Of a stretch of DNA of 58,868 nucleotides, positions 39,522 to 49,166 are shown piece by piece. The position numbers and the translations under genes were made by a program. The notes under the pieces are model-generated. The model saw only the letters and a program-made list of their open reading frames with translations. It was not told the origin of the DNA and did no database searches. The first letter of the stretch is position 1, and each line of letters starts with the position of its first letter. Source of the stretch: CAWEBF01 sp963807235 (lineage in GTDB: Bacteria > Acidobacteriota > Vicinamibacteria > Vicinamibacterales > UBA2999); the NCBI GenBank assembly GCA_963807235.1, contig CAWEBF010000031.1:1-58868 (forward strand), read 5' to 3'.

Positions 39522-40364
39522 ATGAGCGACACCGTGGACGCGCTGATCTCGCCGACGCTCAAGAACCTGCGCGAGCACTGGTGGGACGACGGCTTCACGG
39601 AGTTCCTCGCGGAGACGCTGCGCCCACGGCCCGGCAACCGGATCCTGGATGTGGGGTGTGGAGAGGGCCTGGCCGAAGTGGCGATCGGCCGCTTGCAGGT
39701 GTCGCAGGTGCGGCTCTTCGGCGTGGATCTGGTGCCAGCCAAGGCCGCGGCCGCCAAACGCGTCACCGAGGCCCACAACCAGCGCGTGAGCTTCACCTCC
39801 GGCGACGCCATGCGACTGCCGTTCAAGGATGGCAGCTTCGACTCCACGTTCTGCGTGGCCGTGCTGCAGCACGTGCCGCAGGTGGCGGACGCCATCGTGG
39901 AGATCTCGCGCGTGACGGTCCCAGGCGGACGCGTCGTGATCGTGGAGCCCGACAACGAGGCCCGGTACACGTACAGCTCGCTGCCCGCTGGAATGGTTGC
40001 CTTCAGCGAGGCCGCCAAGTTCTTCGCGGCCCAGGCCGCCTCGCGAGGCGAGGCTACGGATGCGTCCATCGGACCCAAGATCGCGATGATGTGCGCGGCC
40101 GCGGGCATCGAGCCGCTGGCCGTGCGCCTCTTTCCCGTATCGAAGGTGCAACTCGGCTGCCCCCGCGACGATGTGTGGACCGCGCGACGAAAGCCGGTCG
40201 AGCAGGCACTGGCGGCGAGTCCTGCCGCGGACGTGCGCACCAGCGGCGAGGCGTACCTTCGCGCGCTGGATGCGTATCGGGACGAATCGCGCGCGGCCGC
40301 CGAGCGGTGCGTCGAGATTCAGCACACGACGCTCTTTGCCACCGTTGGCCAAAAGGAAGAGTAA
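39522..40364 (+). CDS. Class I SAM-dependent methyltransferase
   Basis: A 280-residue methyltransferase of the UbiE/MenG-like group. Motif I ILDVGCGEGLAEVAIG, the post-I acidic residue (LFGVDLV), motif II region FDSTFCVAVLQHV and PGGRVVIVEPDNE are visible. The variable C-terminal ~110 residues differ from ubiquinone enzymes. The substrate is unknown. It starts seven bases after the upstream membrane-protein stop. Confidence 0.82.
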   Translation: MSDTVDALISPTLKNLREHWWDDGFTEFLAETLRPRPGNRILDVGCGEGLAEVAIGRLQVSQVRLFGVDLVPAKAAAAKRVTEAHNQRVSFTSGDAMRLPFKDGSFDSTFCVAVLQHVPQVADAIVEISRVTVPGGRVVIVEPDNEARYTYSSLPAGMVAFSEAAKFFAAQAASRGEATDASIGPKIAMMCAAAGIEPLAVRLFPVSKVQLGCPRDDVWTARRKPVEQALAASPAADVRTSGEAYLRALDAYRDESRAAAERCVEIQHTTLFATVGQKEE

Positions 40365-40368
40365 CGGG

Positions 40369-40389
40369 GGCTCCCGGCTCCCGGCTGGC
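40369..40389 (+). repeat. 7-bp tandem array A (GGCTCCC, about 3 units)
   Basis: GGCTCCC repeats with a 7-bp period fill most of the gap between the two methyltransferase genes, directly before the second gene's start. Only about 2.7 units, so weak alone, but it matches the period and composition of the arrays at 41206 and 43709. Confidence 0.6.
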
Positions 40390-40390
40390 G

Positions 40391-41207
40391 GTGTCCGGAA
40401 GTCCTTTGCTCCGCGCCCCGAGGGCCACGACGGCTGGGACGACTACGCGCCCTTCTACGATTGGGAAAACGCGCGGACACTGGGACGCCGCGACTTGCCG
40501 TTCTGGCGTACAGGTGGCCCGGCAGGCCGGCGGCCCGGTGCTCGAACTCGGGTGCGGCACCGGCCGCCTGTCGATTCCGCTGGCGCGCGCCGGCGTGCCG
40601 GTTGTCGGGATCGATCGCTCGGAGCCGATGCTGGACCGCGCCCGCCGCCGCGCCGCGCGCACCCGCCTGACGGCGCGGCTTCGGCTGATTCGCGGCGACA
40701 TCCGCTTCCTGCCTTTCGCCGACGCCACGCGCCGGGCGGCGCCCTTTTCGATGGTGCTCGCGCCGTACGGGATGCTGCAATCGCTGTTACGCGAGCGCGA
40801 TCTGACGGCCACGCTCGCGGCCGCGTACCGCGTGCTGGAGCCTGGCGGCACGTTGGGCATCGAGCTCGTGGCCGACCTGCCGGCCTGGGCGGAGTACCAG
40901 GAAACGCGTGAGCCTGTCGGGCTGGCGCGGCCGCGCGGGTGGCGCGCGCGTCTCGCTTGTCGAGAGCGTGCGCCAGGACAGGGCGCGGCGGCTGACGATC
41001 TTCGATCAGGAGTTCACCGAGCGCCGCGGGCGCTCCAAGGCCGTGCGAAAGTTCTCGCTGGCGTTCCGCACGCTGTCGGTTCCCCAGATGGTCCGACGGC
41101 TGGAGAAGGCCGGCTTCGAGGTGTCGGCGCTCCTGGGCGACTACAAAGGGCGCGCGTGGGATCCGCGCGCCGAGGTCTGGGTGATTCTCGCAAAGAAACC
41201 GGTTTAG
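40391..41207 (+). CDS. Class I SAM-dependent methyltransferase (frameshifted)
   Basis: About 270 residues. The N-terminus DGWDDYAPFYDWENARTLGR is typical of a methyltransferase subgroup, followed by motif I VLELGCGTGRLSIPLARAG, VVGIDRSEPMLDRARRR and FSMVLAPYGMLQSLL. A C-terminal beta segment (LTIFDQEFTERRGRSKAVRK) and LEKAGFEVSALLGDY complete the fold. Frameshifts lie near 40.40, 40.52 and 40.93 kb. The start is approximate. The stop codon at 41205-41207 runs straight into a 70-bp heptamer array. Confidence 0.78.
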
Positions 41208-41275
41208 GCCCCAGGCTCCAGGCCCCAGGCCTTTAGCCGCCGGAAGCCGGGAGCCGGGAGCCGGGAGCCGGAAGC
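41206..41275. repeat. 7-bp tandem array B, ten units in one register
   Basis: Ten successive heptamers fill the whole gap between two convergent genes: four of AGGCCCC/AGGCTCC type, two transitional, then CGGGAGC and CGGAAGC units. The register never slips although the sequence changes. The two halves are partly reverse-complementary, so the RNA could fold into a long hairpin and stop transcription from both sides. Confidence 0.9.
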
Positions 41276-41276
41276 C

Positions 41277-41885
41277 TCAGAATCTGAATCCAATCCCGGC
41301 TCTCACCTCGTGCGTCTTCAGCTGCTGACCCAATCCGAGCACGGTCCCGAGCGCGCCGGTGTCGAGCAGGTGCTTGTAACGATACCCAACGTCGAACACG
41401 ATCGGCCCCGCCTGTGCGAGCACGCCGGCCCCCGCACCCACCGTCGGGCTGGTGCGATCGAGAAACGCCGTACCGACGTCCAGCAGCGCGTTGCTGACGC
41501 CGTTCAGCCGCGAGGACGAGATGTCCAGCCGCGCAACGCCGAAGGTGGCTTCGCCGTATGGCCTGAAGGCGCTGTTGGCATTCCCCGCAAGAGCGCGGAT
41601 GCCGCCTTCACCATAGAACGCCGAGGCCTTCACGCCCGGCACCGAGAACACCGAGCTCGAGAGCGGCGGCAGCACGTTGCCGAGACGGCCGGCTTCGCCG
41701 ATCACGTGCACGTTCGGCGTGACCGCGAACGTGATCGTGCCGCCGAGACTCGGCGCCGGATTCGCCAGCGCCCCGACGGAGTAGCCGCCGAAACCCTGCG
41801 CGGTGCCCGCGCCTTGCGCGTGTGCGGCGCTCGCGAAGACGAGCGAGAGCGCAACGGTGAGAGCAGAGCGAGAGAGACGGCGCAT
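41277..41885 (-). CDS. Outer-membrane beta-barrel protein
   Basis: A 202-residue exported protein, intact. The start at 41885 follows AAGGAGG by eight bases. A signal peptide (SALTVALSLVFASAAHAQG) precedes alternating amphipathic strands (VHVIGEAGRLGNV, RPYGEATFGVARLDI, IVFDVGYRYKHLL) and a C-terminal strand ending in FRF, the usual BAM recognition signal. The layout fits an eight-stranded barrel of the OmpW/OmpA-like or opacity type. Its function is unknown. Confidence 0.78.
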   Translation of the reverse strand: MRRLSRSALTVALSLVFASAAHAQGAGTAQGFGGYSVGALANPAPSLGGTITFAVTPNVHVIGEAGRLGNVLPPLSSSVFSVPGVKASAFYGEGGIRALAGNANSAFRPYGEATFGVARLDISSSRLNGVSNALLDVGTAFLDRTSPTVGAGAGVLAQAGPIVFDVGYRYKHLLDTGALGTVLGLGQQLKTHEVRAGIGFRF

Positions 41886-42124
41886 TGCTGATGCCTCCTT
41901 GATTCGTGGTGACGAATCTGGTGAGGAATAGAGCAAGGTGGATACCAACCCGGGAACTCGCGAAAGGCCTCGATAAATCGCGCGATCTCGAGGAATGCGC
42001 GGGGCCGTGGCGCTCGCGGCCGCGCTGGCAGTGTCTTCAGAAGCGGACGGCGTCCGTGGCAGAATCAGGCCGCACAGTGCCTGATGCCCGCACTCCGTGC
42101 GGGGGCGACCACACCGGAGGCGCA

Positions 42125-43705
42125 ATGTCACCGACCCGGCGCGACTTCCTCAAGACCACGGCGGCAGCCACGGCTTCGCTCGCGCTGCCACAAACCGCTG
42201 GTGCGCAGACGCTGGCCGCGCCCAGCGCCGATCCGCTGGCGCTCGACCTGGCCAACGCCGCGCTGGACGCGGCGCGATCGGCGGGCGCGTCCTACGCCGA
42301 CGTGCGCGTGGGCCGCTATCGCCGCCAGAACGTCTCGACGCGCGAGCGCAACGTCACCGGCGTCAGCGACACCGAGTCCTACGGCCTCGGCGTGCGCGTG
42401 CTCGTGGACGGCAGCTGGGGCTTCGCAGCTACCAGTCAGATGCGGCGCTCGGGCGCGCAGCAGGCGGCGCTCTCGGCCGTGGTCCTCGCCAAGGCCGCCC
42501 GCGCGGTGAGGCGTCATCGCGTCGAGCTGGCCCCGGTGACGCCCGTCCGCGGCACGTGGATCACGCCCGTCCGCAAGGATCCGATCGACGTCCCGGTGGA
42601 AGAGAAGATCGCGCTCCTCCTGCAGGCGAACGAGGCCGCCCTGAAAGTGAAGGGCGTGGGCTTCGTCACCTCCTCGGTGCAGGCGCTGCGCGAGATCAAG
42701 ACGCTCGTGACCTCCGAGGGCACCAACGTCACGCAGACGTTCATCCGCGTCGGCCCCTCGTTTGTCGCCACGGCCGTCGGCCAGGGTGACTTCCAGACCT
42801 TCGAGGAAGAGCTGGCGCCGCGCGGCGAGGGTTGGGACTACGTGGAATCGCTCAACATGCCGGGCAACGCCGAGCGGTGGGCGTCGATGGCCGTCGAGAA
42901 GCTGGCGGCCAGGAGCGTGGAGGCCGGCGTCTACGACCTGATCCTCGAGCCCACGAACCTGTGGCTGACGATTCACGAATCCATCGGGCACCCCACGGAG
43001 CTGGATCGCGCCATCGGCGAGGAGGCCAACTACGCGGGCACGAGCTTCGTGGCGCCGCCCGAGAAAGTGATCGGCAAGCTGACCTACGGTCCGGCGCAGA
43101 TGAACGTGCAGGCCGATCGCACCCAGGAGGGGTCGTTGTCGCGAGTCGCGTGGGACGACGAAGGCGTACCGGCCGACCGCTGGCTGCTGATCGAAAAGGG
43201 CGTCTTCAAGGACTACCAGACCACGCGCGAGCAGGCCGCGAAGATCCAGAAGCTGACCGGCGTGTCGCGCTCGCACGGCTGCTCGTACGCCGAGTCCTGG
43301 GATTCCGTGCAGTTCCAGCGCATGCCGAACGTGTCGCTGCTGCCGGGCGACAAGGACATCTCGTTGAACGACATCATCGCCGCCACCGACCGCGGCATCG
43401 TGATCAGAAACCGCGGGTCCTGGTCGATCGACCATCAGCGCTACAACTTCCAGTTCTCCGGTCAGGCCTACTACGAGGTCCGCAACGGCAAGGTGGTGGG
43501 CATGCTCCGTGACGTGGCCTACCAGAGCAACACGCCGGTGTTCTGGAACGCGATGGACATGATCGGTGGCAAATCCTCCTACTGGGTGGGCGGCGCCTTC
43601 AACGACGGCAAGGGCGAGCCGTCGCAGATCAACGCCGTGAGCCACGGCTGCGTGCCAGCGCGCTTCCGCAATGTGCGCATCCTGAACACGGCGAGGAATT
43701 CATGA
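42125..43705 (+). CDS. tldD: TldD-family metalloprotease with Tat export signal
   Basis: A 526-residue protein of the TldD/PmbA family, which forms TldD-TldE heterodimeric zinc peptidases acting on unfolded peptides. The HExxxH motif is HESIGH near residue 284 (42974). Unusually, the N-terminus is a textbook twin-arginine signal: SPTRRDFLK, then a hydrophobic stretch and an ALPQTAGAQT cleavage region. This predicts a periplasmic enzyme rather than a cytosolic one. GGAGG lies four bases before the ATG. The stop overlaps an ATG of the next gene. Confidence 0.92.
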   Translation: MSPTRRDFLKTTAAATASLALPQTAGAQTLAAPSADPLALDLANAALDAARSAGASYADVRVGRYRRQNVSTRERNVTGVSDTESYGLGVRVLVDGSWGFAATSQMRRSGAQQAALSAVVLAKAARAVRRHRVELAPVTPVRGTWITPVRKDPIDVPVEEKIALLLQANEAALKVKGVGFVTSSVQALREIKTLVTSEGTNVTQTFIRVGPSFVATAVGQGDFQTFEEELAPRGEGWDYVESLNMPGNAERWASMAVEKLAARSVEAGVYDLILEPTNLWLTIHESIGHPTELDRAIGEEANYAGTSFVAPPEKVIGKLTYGPAQMNVQADRTQEGSLSRVAWDDEGVPADRWLLIEKGVFKDYQTTREQAAKIQKLTGVSRSHGCSYAESWDSVQFQRMPNVSLLPGDKDISLNDIIAATDRGIVIRNRGSWSIDHQRYNFQFSGQAYYEVRNGKVVGMLRDVAYQSNTPVFWNAMDMIGGKSSYWVGGAFNDGKGEPSQINAVSHGCVPARFRNVRILNTARNS

Positions 43706-45123
43706 GAGGGCTCCAGGCTCCAGGCTCCGGGCTCCAGGCTCCAGTAAGAGCACGACAAGGCGATGTCGGCGACGGCGGCGGCACGACGCTGATGACGCGC
43801 CAGGAGGCGCAAGCGCTCACGTCGCGGGTCCTCAAGATGAGCGCGGCGGATGCCACCCGGGTCACGGTCGTCAGTTCGCGCGGCGGCAACACGAGGTTCG
43901 CCGACGCCAGCATCACGACGTCCGGCGGCATCGACGACACGTCGGTGACCATCACGGCCACGGTAGGCCGCCGGCGCGCCTCAGCGACGACCAACGTGCT
44001 CGACGACGCGTCGTTGCAGCGGACGGTGGAGATGGCGGCGCGCCTGGCCCGTCTGTCGCCGGAAGATCCGGAGCTGATGCCGGAGCTCGGTCCCCAGACC
44101 TACGCCAGCGTGTCCGCGTTCGTGGGCCGTACGGCCGATCTCGATCCCGAGACGCGCGCAGCGGCGGTGCGCCGGTCTGTCGAGGCCGCCAATGCCGCCG
44201 GCAAGCCAGCGGGACAAATCTTCAGTGCCGGTTTCCTTGACGCCAACGCCCGGGTGTTCGCGGTGGCGACGAGCGCGGGCCTGTTCGCGTATCACCGGAG
44301 CACGGCCGCCGATTTCTCCGTGACGGCGCGGACGCCCGACGGCACCGGCAGCGGCTGGGCGCGGGCGGGCGCGCGCGACTGGGCCGCGGTGGACCCGGGC
44401 GCGATCGGGCGCGTCGCCGCACAGAAGGCGGTCGCCAGCCGCAACCCCCAGGCCATCGAGCCCGGCTTCTACACCGCCGTGCTCGAGCCCCAGGCGGTGA
44501 ACGATCTGGTCGAGCTGCTGGCGCCGGCCTTCAACGCGCGCAACGCCGACGAGGGGCGCAGCCCGTTCTCGAAGCCGGGAGGCGGCACGCGCCTGGGCGA
44601 GAAGGTGATGGACGAGCGCGTCACGCTCTACTCCGATCCCGCCGATTCGGCGCTCCTTGGGCAGCCGTTCGACAACGAGGGCCTGCCGATCGGCCGGGTG
44701 GTGTGGGTGGAGAAGGGCGTGCTGCGGAACCTGGCCTACTCGCGCTTCTGGGCGCAGAAGGCCAACCGGCAGCCCACCGGGAACCCCTTCCAGGCCGGCT
44801 TCGCGCTGACCGGAGGCACCAGGTCCACCGAGGAGATCATCGCCGGCACCGAACGGGGGATCCTGGTCACGCACTTCTTCTATATCCGCTCGCTGGAGCC
44901 GCGCACGGTCCTGCAAACGGGTCTGACTCGCGACGGGACCTTTCTCATCGAGAAGGGCAAGATCACGAGGTCGCTCAAGAACTTCCGTTGGAACGAAAGC
45001 CCCCTGCTGATGCTGAACCGGCTGGAGGACATCGGGCGGTCCGAGCCGACGACCGCCGGTCGCCTGATGCCCACGCTGCGCATCAGCCGTTTCGACTTCA
45101 GCTCGCTCTCCGACGCCGTTTAG
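43702..45123 (+). CDS. tldE: TldE/PmbA-family protein, partner of TldD
   Basis: About 443-473 residues, intact. It is the catalytically silent half of a TldD-TldE pair: no HExxxH is present. Family features include GTRSTEEIIAGTERGILVTHF near the end. Two starts are possible. The ATG at 43702 overlaps the tldD stop (ATGA) but makes the heptamer array part of the protein (MRGLQAPGSGLQAP). The ATG at 43792 (MTRQEAQ) fits the family start better. Neither version has a Tat or Sec signal, so it may ride out with TldD or stay in the cytosol. Confidence 0.88.
   Translation: MRGLQAPGSGLQAPVRARQGDVGDGGGTTLMTRQEAQALTSRVLKMSAADATRVTVVSSRGGNTRFADASITTSGGIDDTSVTITATVGRRRASATTNVLDDASLQRTVEMAARLARLSPEDPELMPELGPQTYASVSAFVGRTADLDPETRAAAVRRSVEAANAAGKPAGQIFSAGFLDANARVFAVATSAGLFAYHRSTAADFSVTARTPDGTGSGWARAGARDWAAVDPGAIGRVAAQKAVASRNPQAIEPGFYTAVLEPQAVNDLVELLAPAFNARNADEGRSPFSKPGGGTRLGEKVMDERVTLYSDPADSALLGQPFDNEGLPIGRVVWVEKGVLRNLAYSRFWAQKANRQPTGNPFQAGFALTGGTRSTEEIIAGTERGILVTHFFYIRSLEPRTVLQTGLTRDGTFLIEKGKITRSLKNFRWNESPLLMLNRLEDIGRSEPTTAGRLMPTLRISRFDFSSLSDAV
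43709..43743 (+). repeat. 7-bp tandem array C (five GGCTCCA units)
   Basis: Five units of GGCTCCA (one GGCTCCG) lie directly after the overlapping tldD stop/ATG. Thirty-five bases is not a multiple of three, so each gain or loss of a unit shifts the frame of any protein starting at 43702. Confidence 0.9.
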
Positions 45124-45171
45124 CGATATCATCAACGGTCGCTTACCCGTTGTATTCATTGGAGTTCCCGC

Positions 45172-45921
45172 ATGTCAGGCCATTCCAAGTGGCACACGAT
45201 CAAGCACAAGAAAGGTGCCGCTGACGCCAAGCGTGGAAAGATCTTCACGCGCGTCATCAAAGAACTGACGGTTGCCGCCCGCAACGGCGGCGGCGACCCG
45301 AACATGAATCCCCGGCTGCGGACGATCATCGCCGAGGCGAAGGCCGCCAACATGCCGCGCGAGAACATCGAGCGCGCCATCCGGCGGGGCACCGGCGAAG
45401 AACCCGGCGTCTCGTACGAGGAGATCACCTACGAGGGCTACGGCCCCGGCGGCGTGGCGATCCTGATCCAGGTTCTCACCGACAACAAGAACCGATCGGT
45501 CGGCGAGATTCGCCACCTTCTCGGAAAATACAACGGCAACCTGGCGGCGGAGAACAGCGTGGCGTGGATGTTCACGCGCAAGGGCCAGGTCTACGTCGAG
45601 AAGGACAAGGCCGACGAAGAGAAGCTGCTCAGCGCGGCGCTCGAGGCCGGGGCCGACGACGTGTCCGACGACGGCGGCGCGTGGGAAGTGGTCAGCGCAC
45701 CGGAAAGCTTCGAGGCCGTGCGCGACGCGGTGAAGGCGCTGGGCGTCGAGCCGATCAGCGCCGAGGTGGCGATGGTGCCGCAGAACTACGTGAAGCTGCA
45801 GGGCACCGACGCGCGCACCATGCTGAAGCTGATGGAGATGCTCGACGATCACGACGACGTGCAGCACGTCTGGGCCAACTTCGACATCGAGGAACAGGAA
45901 ATCGAGGCCTCACTGGCGTGA
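45172..45921 (+). CDS. yebC: YebC/PmpR family protein
   Basis: A 249-residue protein of the TACO1/YebC family, involved in translation of difficult sequences or transcriptional control. The N-terminus MSGHSKWHTIKHKKGAADA is diagnostic. The body shows MPRENIERAIRRGTGE, YEGYGPGGVAILIQVLTDN and GNLAAENSVAWMFTRKG. GGAG precedes the ATG by nine bases; a TATCAT at 45127-45132 could be a -10 box. It precedes ruvC, as in many bacteria, with a GTGA overlap. Confidence 0.96.
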   Translation: MSGHSKWHTIKHKKGAADAKRGKIFTRVIKELTVAARNGGGDPNMNPRLRTIIAEAKAANMPRENIERAIRRGTGEEPGVSYEEITYEGYGPGGVAILIQVLTDNKNRSVGEIRHLLGKYNGNLAAENSVAWMFTRKGQVYVEKDKADEEKLLSAALEAGADDVSDDGGAWEVVSAPESFEAVRDAVKALGVEPISAEVAMVPQNYVKLQGTDARTMLKLMEMLDDHDDVQHVWANFDIEEQEIEASLA

Positions 45922-46508
45922 AAGTGTTCGGCATCGACCCCGGTTCCGAGCGCACCGGCTACGGCTGCGTGGAGACCGACGGTCGGCGCCATCGCCTCGT
46001 GCTCTACGGGACCATCTCGGCGCGGGCCGGCGATTCCTTTCCCGTCCGCCTCGCGCGGATTCACCGCGAGCTGGCGTTGCTCCTGGCGACGTGCCGGCCC
46101 GATTGCGTGGCAGTCGAGAACGTGTTTCACGCCACCAACGTCCGCAGCGCCTTGAAGCTCGGCCACGCGAGAGGCGTCGCCATACTGGCGGCCGTCGAGG
46201 CCGATTGCGAGGTGGCGGAGTACACGCCAGCCGAGGTGAAGCGGTCAGTGGTGGGCTACGGCCGGGCCGAGAAGCACCAGGTCCAGCAGATGGTGAAGGT
46301 GCTCCTGGGGTTGGACCGCGTGCCGAGCCCGCACGACGCCAGCGACGCGCTGGCAGTGGCGATCTGCCACGCGCACTCCGCGCCGCTCGTCGGCCTGGGC
46401 CGGGCCGTGCCGGTTGCCGAGAGCCGGGCATCGCTGGCGGCGGGCGCCAAACCGGTCGCGCGGCTGCCCCGCTCGTGGCGGCAGTACCGTCCGCCCGCGG
46501 TCGGATGA
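45918..46508 (+). CDS. ruvC: Holliday junction resolvase RuvC
   Basis: A 196-residue endodeoxyribonuclease that cuts Holliday junctions. The catalytic acids are in FGIDPGSERTGYG (Asp), CVAVENVF (Glu) and HDASDALAVAICHA (two Asp). The GTG start overlaps the yebC stop (GTGA). The C-terminus has an extra ~25-residue tail (AGAKPVARLPRSWRQYRPPA) beyond the usual length. Its stop overlaps the ruvA ATG. Confidence 0.95.
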   Translation: MKVFGIDPGSERTGYGCVETDGRRHRLVLYGTISARAGDSFPVRLARIHRELALLLATCRPDCVAVENVFHATNVRSALKLGHARGVAILAAVEADCEVAEYTPAEVKRSVVGYGRAEKHQVQQMVKVLLGLDRVPSPHDASDALAVAICHAHSAPLVGLGRAVPVAESRASLAAGAKPVARLPRSWRQYRPPAVG

Positions 46509-47112
46509 TCGGGTTCCTTCGCGGACAGATCCTCGAAAAGCAGCCGAACCGCGTGGTGGTGGACGTGCACGGCGTCGGCTACGACGTGCACGTGCCCCTG
46601 TCCACGTACTACCAGCTCGGGGACGACGGATCCGAGGTCGGGCTCCGCATCTACACGCACGTGCGGGAGGAGGCGATCCAGCTTTACGGGTTCCTGACCG
46701 ATCTCGAGCGGCAGCTCTTCGAGCGCTTGATCGGCATCAGCGGCATCGGCCCCAAGCTGGCGGTGGCGCTCCTGTCGGGCATGGAGCCGCGTGACGTGCT
46801 GGGCGCCGTGCAGCGCGGCGATGTCGCGCGGCTGACCGGCGTGCCCGGGATCGGCAAGAAGACCGCCGAACGCATCGTCCTGGAGCTGAAGGATCGCGTC
46901 GCCGGGCTGGGTCTTGCGCCGGCAGCCGAGACGCCCGCGGCCAGCCCGCAGGATCAGCTGAAAAGCGATGTGCTCTCCGCTCTTCAGAACCTCGGCTATC
47001 ATCGGCCCTTGGCCGAGAAAGCCGTGGAAGCGGCCGTCGACGCCGCACCCGACGTCACTGCCGCCTCCTTCGAGCGCGTGTTCAAGAGCGCCCTCAAGGC
47101 GCTGATGCGCCC

Positions 47113-47116
<4 letters not shown>
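46505..47116 (+). CDS. ruvA: Holliday junction branch-migration protein RuvA
   Basis: A 203-residue junction-binding protein. The OB-fold start MIGFLRGQILEKQPNRVVVD, tandem HhH motifs (LIGISGIGPKLAVALLSG; LTGVPGIGKKTAERIVLELK) and the C-terminal RuvB-binding domain (LSALQNLGYHRPLAEKAVE) are present. The ATG overlaps the ruvC stop; its stop overlaps the ruvB GTG. Confidence 0.96.
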
Positions 47117-48143
<1,027 letters not shown>

Positions 48144-48150
<7 letters not shown>

Positions 48151-49163
48151 CATCTGCTCCCCGTACGGTCGCGCGCGCGCGCATCTCCAGCCTGGCGATT
48201 TACGTCCCGCCCCGTCTCCTCACCAACGCCGACCTGGAGAAGATGGTCGAGACCAGCGACGAGTGGATCCAGCAGCGCACGGGCATCAAGCAGCGCCATA
48301 TCGTCGATCCCGGTGTGGCGACGTCGGATCTCGCCACCGAGGCTGCGCGCAAGGCGATTGTCTGCGCCGGGCTGACGCCGGCCGACATCGACTTCATCGT
48401 CGTCGGGACCACCACGCCCGACATGGCGTTTCCCAGCACCGCATGCCTGGTGCAGCACAACATCGGCGCCACCCACGCCTGGGGCTACGACTTGTCGGCT
48501 GCCTGCTCCGGCTTCACCTACGCCCTGACCACCGCCGCCAACATGATCGGCACCGGCGCCAGCAAGCACGCGCTGGTGATCGGCGCGGACGTGATGTCGA
48601 GCATCATCGACTACACCGACCGGGCCACGTGCGTCATCTTCGGCGACGGCGCGGGCGCCGCGGTGGTCGAGGCATCGACCGACGAGGGCATCGGCATCAT
48701 CGACTTCGAGAACTACGTGGACGGCAGCGGCGGTCAGGCGCTGAAGATGCCCGCGGGAGGCAGCCGCCACCCCGCGTCGCACGAGACGATCGACCAGCGT
48801 CTGCACTACGTGAAGCAGGACGGCCAGACCGTGTTCCGGTTCGCCGTGCGCAACACCGAGGAAGCGTGCAAGCGGCTGCTCGAGCGCAACAAGGTGTCGC
48901 CTAACGACATCGACCTGTTCGTGTCGCACCAGGCCAACCGCCGCATCATCTTCGCGGCCGCCGAGAAGCTGGGCGTGCCGGAGCACAAGGTCGTCATCAA
49001 CATCGAGCAGTACGGGAACACCACGGCCGCGACGATCCCGCTGGCGTTGAACACGGCAGTCGAGGACAAGCGACTCAAGAAAGGCGACCTGGTGCTGATG
49101 GTGTCGGTGGGCGCGGGCTTCACCGTCGGCGCCATGCTGCTCCGCTGGGGGCTGAAGGAATAG
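48144..49163 (+). CDS. fabH: Beta-ketoacyl-ACP synthase III (FabH)
   Basis: A 339-residue condensing enzyme that starts fatty-acid synthesis from acetyl-CoA or another acyl-CoA and malonyl-ACP. The triad is complete: Cys121 in LSAACSGF, His in VSHQANRRI and Asn in EQYGNTTAATIP. The start at 48144 overlaps ruvB. Location in a recombination operon rather than a fab cluster is unusual and may reflect local gene packing. Some KAS III homologues work in secondary metabolism, so a non-housekeeping role cannot be excluded. Confidence 0.92.
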
Positions 49164-49166
49164 GCG

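Noticed and set aside
42128..43645. 505-codon minus-strand open frame
   Set aside because: Mirror of tldD, which has an HExxxH motif and Tat signal in the plus frame.
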